64,000 bases of DNA, taken from the NCBI GenBank assembly GCA_022393335.1, contig JAJEKB010020085.1, positions 72,721 through 136,720 on the forward strand. Direction: 5' to 3'. Within the stretch, counting starts at the first letter, position 1; each line of letters begins with the position of its first letter. Positions 61,254 through 64,000 of the stretch are shown piece after piece. Made by a program: the position numbers and the translations under genes. Below the pieces are notes generated by a model. The model was not told the DNA's origin and searched no databases. It saw only the letters and a program-made list of their open reading frames with translations. Source of the DNA: Macrotrachela quadricornifera. Its lineage: Eukaryota > Rotifera > Eurotatoria > Philodinida > Philodinidae.

Positions 61254-61600
61254 TTGTTCCCTCTACTGAACGGAGGGTCATACACCGAGCGAGCAATGTC
61301 CGTTCGTTCGTTCGTTCCTTCGTTCTTCAATTATTAATTATTTCACTGGTGTATAAGGGTTGACCGAAGAGTAATCGGGGTCGAGGAACACGAATCTGAG
61401 GCTAGTTCCCTCCACTGGAGGAGGGTATACGTAGAATGAGTCAACTACGTTCGTTCCTTCTTCAATTACTAATTAGTGACAACGATTTTCAACAAAACTT
61501 GACCAAAGGTTATCGAAGGTGAAGAATGTGAATCCGAGGTTAATTCGCTCTGATCTATTGTGGTTGGGCTTTTTTTGCTCCCTCTTCTGAAAAAAACCAT
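61254..61600. repeat. Dispersed repeat: TTTGTTCCCTCTACTG end plus GTTGACCGAAGAGTAATCG units
   Basis: Starts with the same hairpin as 57014, followed by CGTTCGTTCGTTC runs. It then has units GTTGACCGAAGAGTAATCGG... and CTTGACCAAAGGTTATCGAA..., each about 100 bp with an AATTATTAATTA-type stretch. These units also build the arms of the large foldback at 29.8-32.7 kb. Confidence 0.6.
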
Positions 61601-62965
61601 GTGCGTCTTTCTTTTTTTTTCAAATCTTAATCAAGGGTAATGGATTGGACCCATAATGGCCATAATGGTCGTAATCTATCCATCCCATAGGTTCATTCGT
61701 CAAGCACAACCCAGATTCCCTCGAAAACACCATTTCCTGGACGCACAGAGACGCCCACTACAGTGTATAATATTGATTTCGATTTCGAGATATTAATTTT
61801 CGTTTCAGGAAATTAATTTCCATTTCCGCAAATCAGTTTCCCGCTGATGAATTTCCAGAAAACTCCTATAATGCATCATATGCTTCATAAACACATGAGC
61901 TAAAAATTTTATTTTGATATATTATTTAATAATCGTTGTCGTGTCACCCCATCCTTATTAAAAAGATTTTCTGATACATAGCTGGAACATTTAGATGTTA
62001 ACGAACAGCGTGAACGAATTGAAGCATTGCATGTCATACATTTGTCGTTTGTGTCTTTGACGTCTGAGAGACAATAGATGTTGTTTAAACATTGTATTCA
62101 TTTGTTTCTAAAATAATTCGTGCATCAAAGTAATTAAGGACGTATATGTTTCATCTTTAATATTGCGAGCGAACATGGCGTAAAATATCCCGGAGGGAAC
62201 GACAGATTTCGTACTCTTAGAAGTTTTGGATTCCCATCGTACTCTGAATCCAAATCTTTTTATCACAATAAATACGTTTCTTTTGGTATGCTTACGGTAT
62301 CTTCAAGGCTTTACTATATCATTGATATACAATAGTACTTATTTCTTTTTATAGCAACAAAAATCACTTTCTTTTGTTAAAAATCTAGATAAATATAGTA
62401 TAGATAACACATAAATGATCGTTCGTTACCTCTTGCTTGAGGGTGAGGGTGAGGGTGAAAGTGAGGATACAGTAAGAACCACACTCACACTTACAGGTTT
62501 GTACTGTTCTTTACTATCATCCTTATACTTAAGTATATGAACACTAGCGATCAAATACAGCTATCGGCATCCGCCAAGCGAAAAATACATCCTGTCGAAT
62601 GTAGAGCAAATGCGATATTCGTCAATTTGGTTTGGCTCTAGCACAGCTCTTCCTGATTTATTAAGGTCAACTAAGATAAGTACGGAGAGAGTAAGAAGAT
62701 GAAAAAGTGGATTGATGGGCGGTATCCGTCACAATCTTTAGATAAAAATGTATTCTTTTCTATTTAGCGCCATGATGTCTTTGCTTGAATGTAGTGCACT
62801 CATTAGGGGACAGGGAGACTTACAATTATTTTATATCGTTATTTCTCAACATATCAATAAGTAAACAAACACATTTCGACCTTTTCAGTCGCTATCGGCT
62901 ATCAAAGCATCTGTTTACAATTTCAATCACATAGCTAAGCATGAAGATAACTACATGGATGCTAT
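61601..62965. other. Intergenic region before the HEAT-repeat gene
   Basis: No gene recognised. Contains a purine/pyrimidine patchwork of ATTTCGATTTCGAGAT-like words near 61780-61850 and a short TGAGGG array at 62443-62458. Confidence 0.35.
62443..62458. repeat. Short (TGAGGG)n array
   Basis: About three near-tandem TGAGGG units followed by a degenerate one. It is telomere-like in style but short and interstitial. Confidence 0.5.
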
Positions 62966-64000
62966 TCAATCAATTTCATACATGACATGACAGTTCAGTT
63001 CGAGCTTCAACGTTTGATTCTTGAACGCTTCTAGCAAAATCTCTATTATTGATAATTGTGACACGGGTAGCTGAAGCATCTCGTTCATATGGTAGATCAT
63101 GATCTTGTTCTCAACGACAGTTACAGCGACTTGTTGCAAAAGCGCCCCATACGTAGCCAACGGAAGCCAATTATCGTTTTCAGTCTCTAAAAATAATTTG
63201 ATCAATTGATCCGCTGGCATTTGGCTCAAATAGCTGTTCTTATTCTGTCTAATGCACAGAAACAGCTTTGATATGATCTGGGAGTCTAATTCTTTCATGG
63301 CATGGTAGGAACAAAAACTTTTCTCAAAGGCTGAAGCGAATGCGTAACCGTCTGACTCGACGCGAGCCAAAGAAAATGCGTTCACCAAAGCTACGATGAC
63401 TTTACTCGTTGTCACTTTTGCTCCAATCCTTCCGAGCGCTTCATACGCACAAGTGCTCGCATTCGCAAATAAATCTCGAAATCCATCGATCAGACCGATG
63501 ATTACTTCGTTTGTTGCTGCTATTTCACCCATATTTTCCATAGCTCTATATGCACAACTTCTGACCTCTTCGTAGTGATCTTGAAAGGCGTTGATTAAAC
63601 TAGCCATCACCTCTTCTGTTGCTGCTTTTTCACCTATATTTCCAAGAGCTTCGCATGCTCCGCTTCTAACACTCGAGCTTTCATTCTGAAGTGCATCGGC
63701 GAGGGCAGCAATGACTTCCTCCGTTGCTGCCTTTTCCCTCATTTTCCCAAGCGCTTTACATGCATAGCTTTTGACATTGCAGTCTTCATCTTGAAGGGCA
63801 TTGATAAGTGCAGCGATCACATTCTTTGTTGCCGCTTTTTCACCTAACATTGTAAGAGCTTTACATGCAGATCTTCTAACCTCTTCATATTCATCCTGAA
63901 GTGCATCGATCAAACCAGCTATTATCTCCTTGGTTCCTATCTTTTCACCCATCATTGCAAGAACTTCACATGCATCTCTTCTAACATTCCAATATTCATC
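62966..64000 (-). CDS. HEAT-repeat protein, C-terminal part, 5' end off the right edge
   Basis: A single open frame of at least 344 codons ends at TGA (62968-62966) and is still open at the window edge. The N-terminal two thirds are 31-residue HEAT/PBS-lyase-type repeats, for example EVIAALINALQDE, VRSGACEALGNIGEKAATEE and VRRSACKALTMLGEKAAT. At least six recur with high mutual similarity. The final ~120 residues (from ARVESDGYAF) are a non-repetitive cap, with MNEMLQLPVSQLSIIEILLE near the end. HEAT arrays form alpha-solenoids that bind proteins. In bdelloids such arrays often follow a NACHT NTPase domain (from memory), which here would lie beyond the edge. No intron is seen. The function is unknown. 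Confidence 0.88.
   Translation of the reverse strand, partial: DEYWNVRRDACEVLAMMGEKIGTKEIIAGLIDALQDEYEEVRRSACKALTMLGEKAATKNVIAALINALQDEDCNVKSYACKALGKMREKAATEEVIAALADALQNESSSVRSGACEALGNIGEKAATEEVMASLINAFQDHYEEVRSCAYRAMENMGEIAATNEVIIGLIDGFRDLFANASTCAYEALGRIGAKVTTSKVIVALVNAFSLARVESDGYAFASAFEKSFCSYHAMKELDSQIISKLFLCIRQNKNSYLSQMPADQLIKLFLETENDNWLPLATYGALLQQVAVTVVENKIMIYHMNEMLQLPVSQLSIIEILLEAFKNQTLKLELNCHVMYEID

Noticed and set aside
62443..62458. Telomere repeat
   Set aside because: Only about three TGAGGG units, interstitial, and not the TGTGGG repeat I recall for Adineta telomeres.

Overview
The window is animal DNA, most probably from a bdelloid rotifer. The assignment is an inference from gene architecture: minus-strand genes split by GT-AG introns mostly 55-100 bp long, AT-rich non-coding sequence, arrays of NLRC3-like leucine-rich repeats with one repeat per exon, an F-box/LRR-like fragment and HEAT-repeat genes of kinds abundant in bdelloids, and a wide mixture of low-copy cut-and-paste DNA transposons. 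I recognised no retrotransposon. Another small invertebrate genome cannot be excluded. I saw no tRNA, rRNA or CRISPR array.

Positions 1-7.4 kb hold two blocks of LRR exons on the minus strand (1-905 and 4778-7377), separated by two related palindromic (foldback/MITE-like) elements. They may be one gene or two neighbours. One exon has grown by exactly five 30-bp units that keep the reading frame.

Positions 8.7-28.8 kb are dominated by one gene that can be rebuilt from 25 exons with all splice phases consistent: a TRPM-type cation channel of about 1,206 residues, minus strand. Its long introns have taken up transposons: a decayed piggyBac, an intact-looking mariner, a 96-bp hAT-like MITE and a 780-bp inverted-repeat element.

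Positions 28.8-62 kb are almost gene-free and packed with mobile DNA. There are at least eight long palindromic elements (one with an assembly gap at its centre, one nested inside another), five more copies of the hAT-like MITE, a 2-kb IS5/ISL2EU-like transposon whose transposase seems to have lost a catalytic Asp, a 1.3-kb hAT-like element, a 91-bp hairpin MITE with a perfect 8-bp target duplication, a truncated hAT transposase gene, a 3.9-kb element with ~400-bp terminal inverted repeats, a TA-flanked and a TTAA-flanked MITE, a broken ABC-transporter gene, a 62-bp tandem array and a truncated second mariner. Only an F-box/LRR-like fragment (53.2-53.7 kb) and an unrecognised fragment near 35 kb look like host coding sequence here.

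Positions 62.97-64 kb carry the 3' part of a HEAT-repeat gene (minus strand) that runs off the right edge.

The genes do not form a pathway. The TRPM channel, the LRR gene(s) and the HEAT gene are independent host genes next to or inside a transposon-rich, palindrome-rich stretch.
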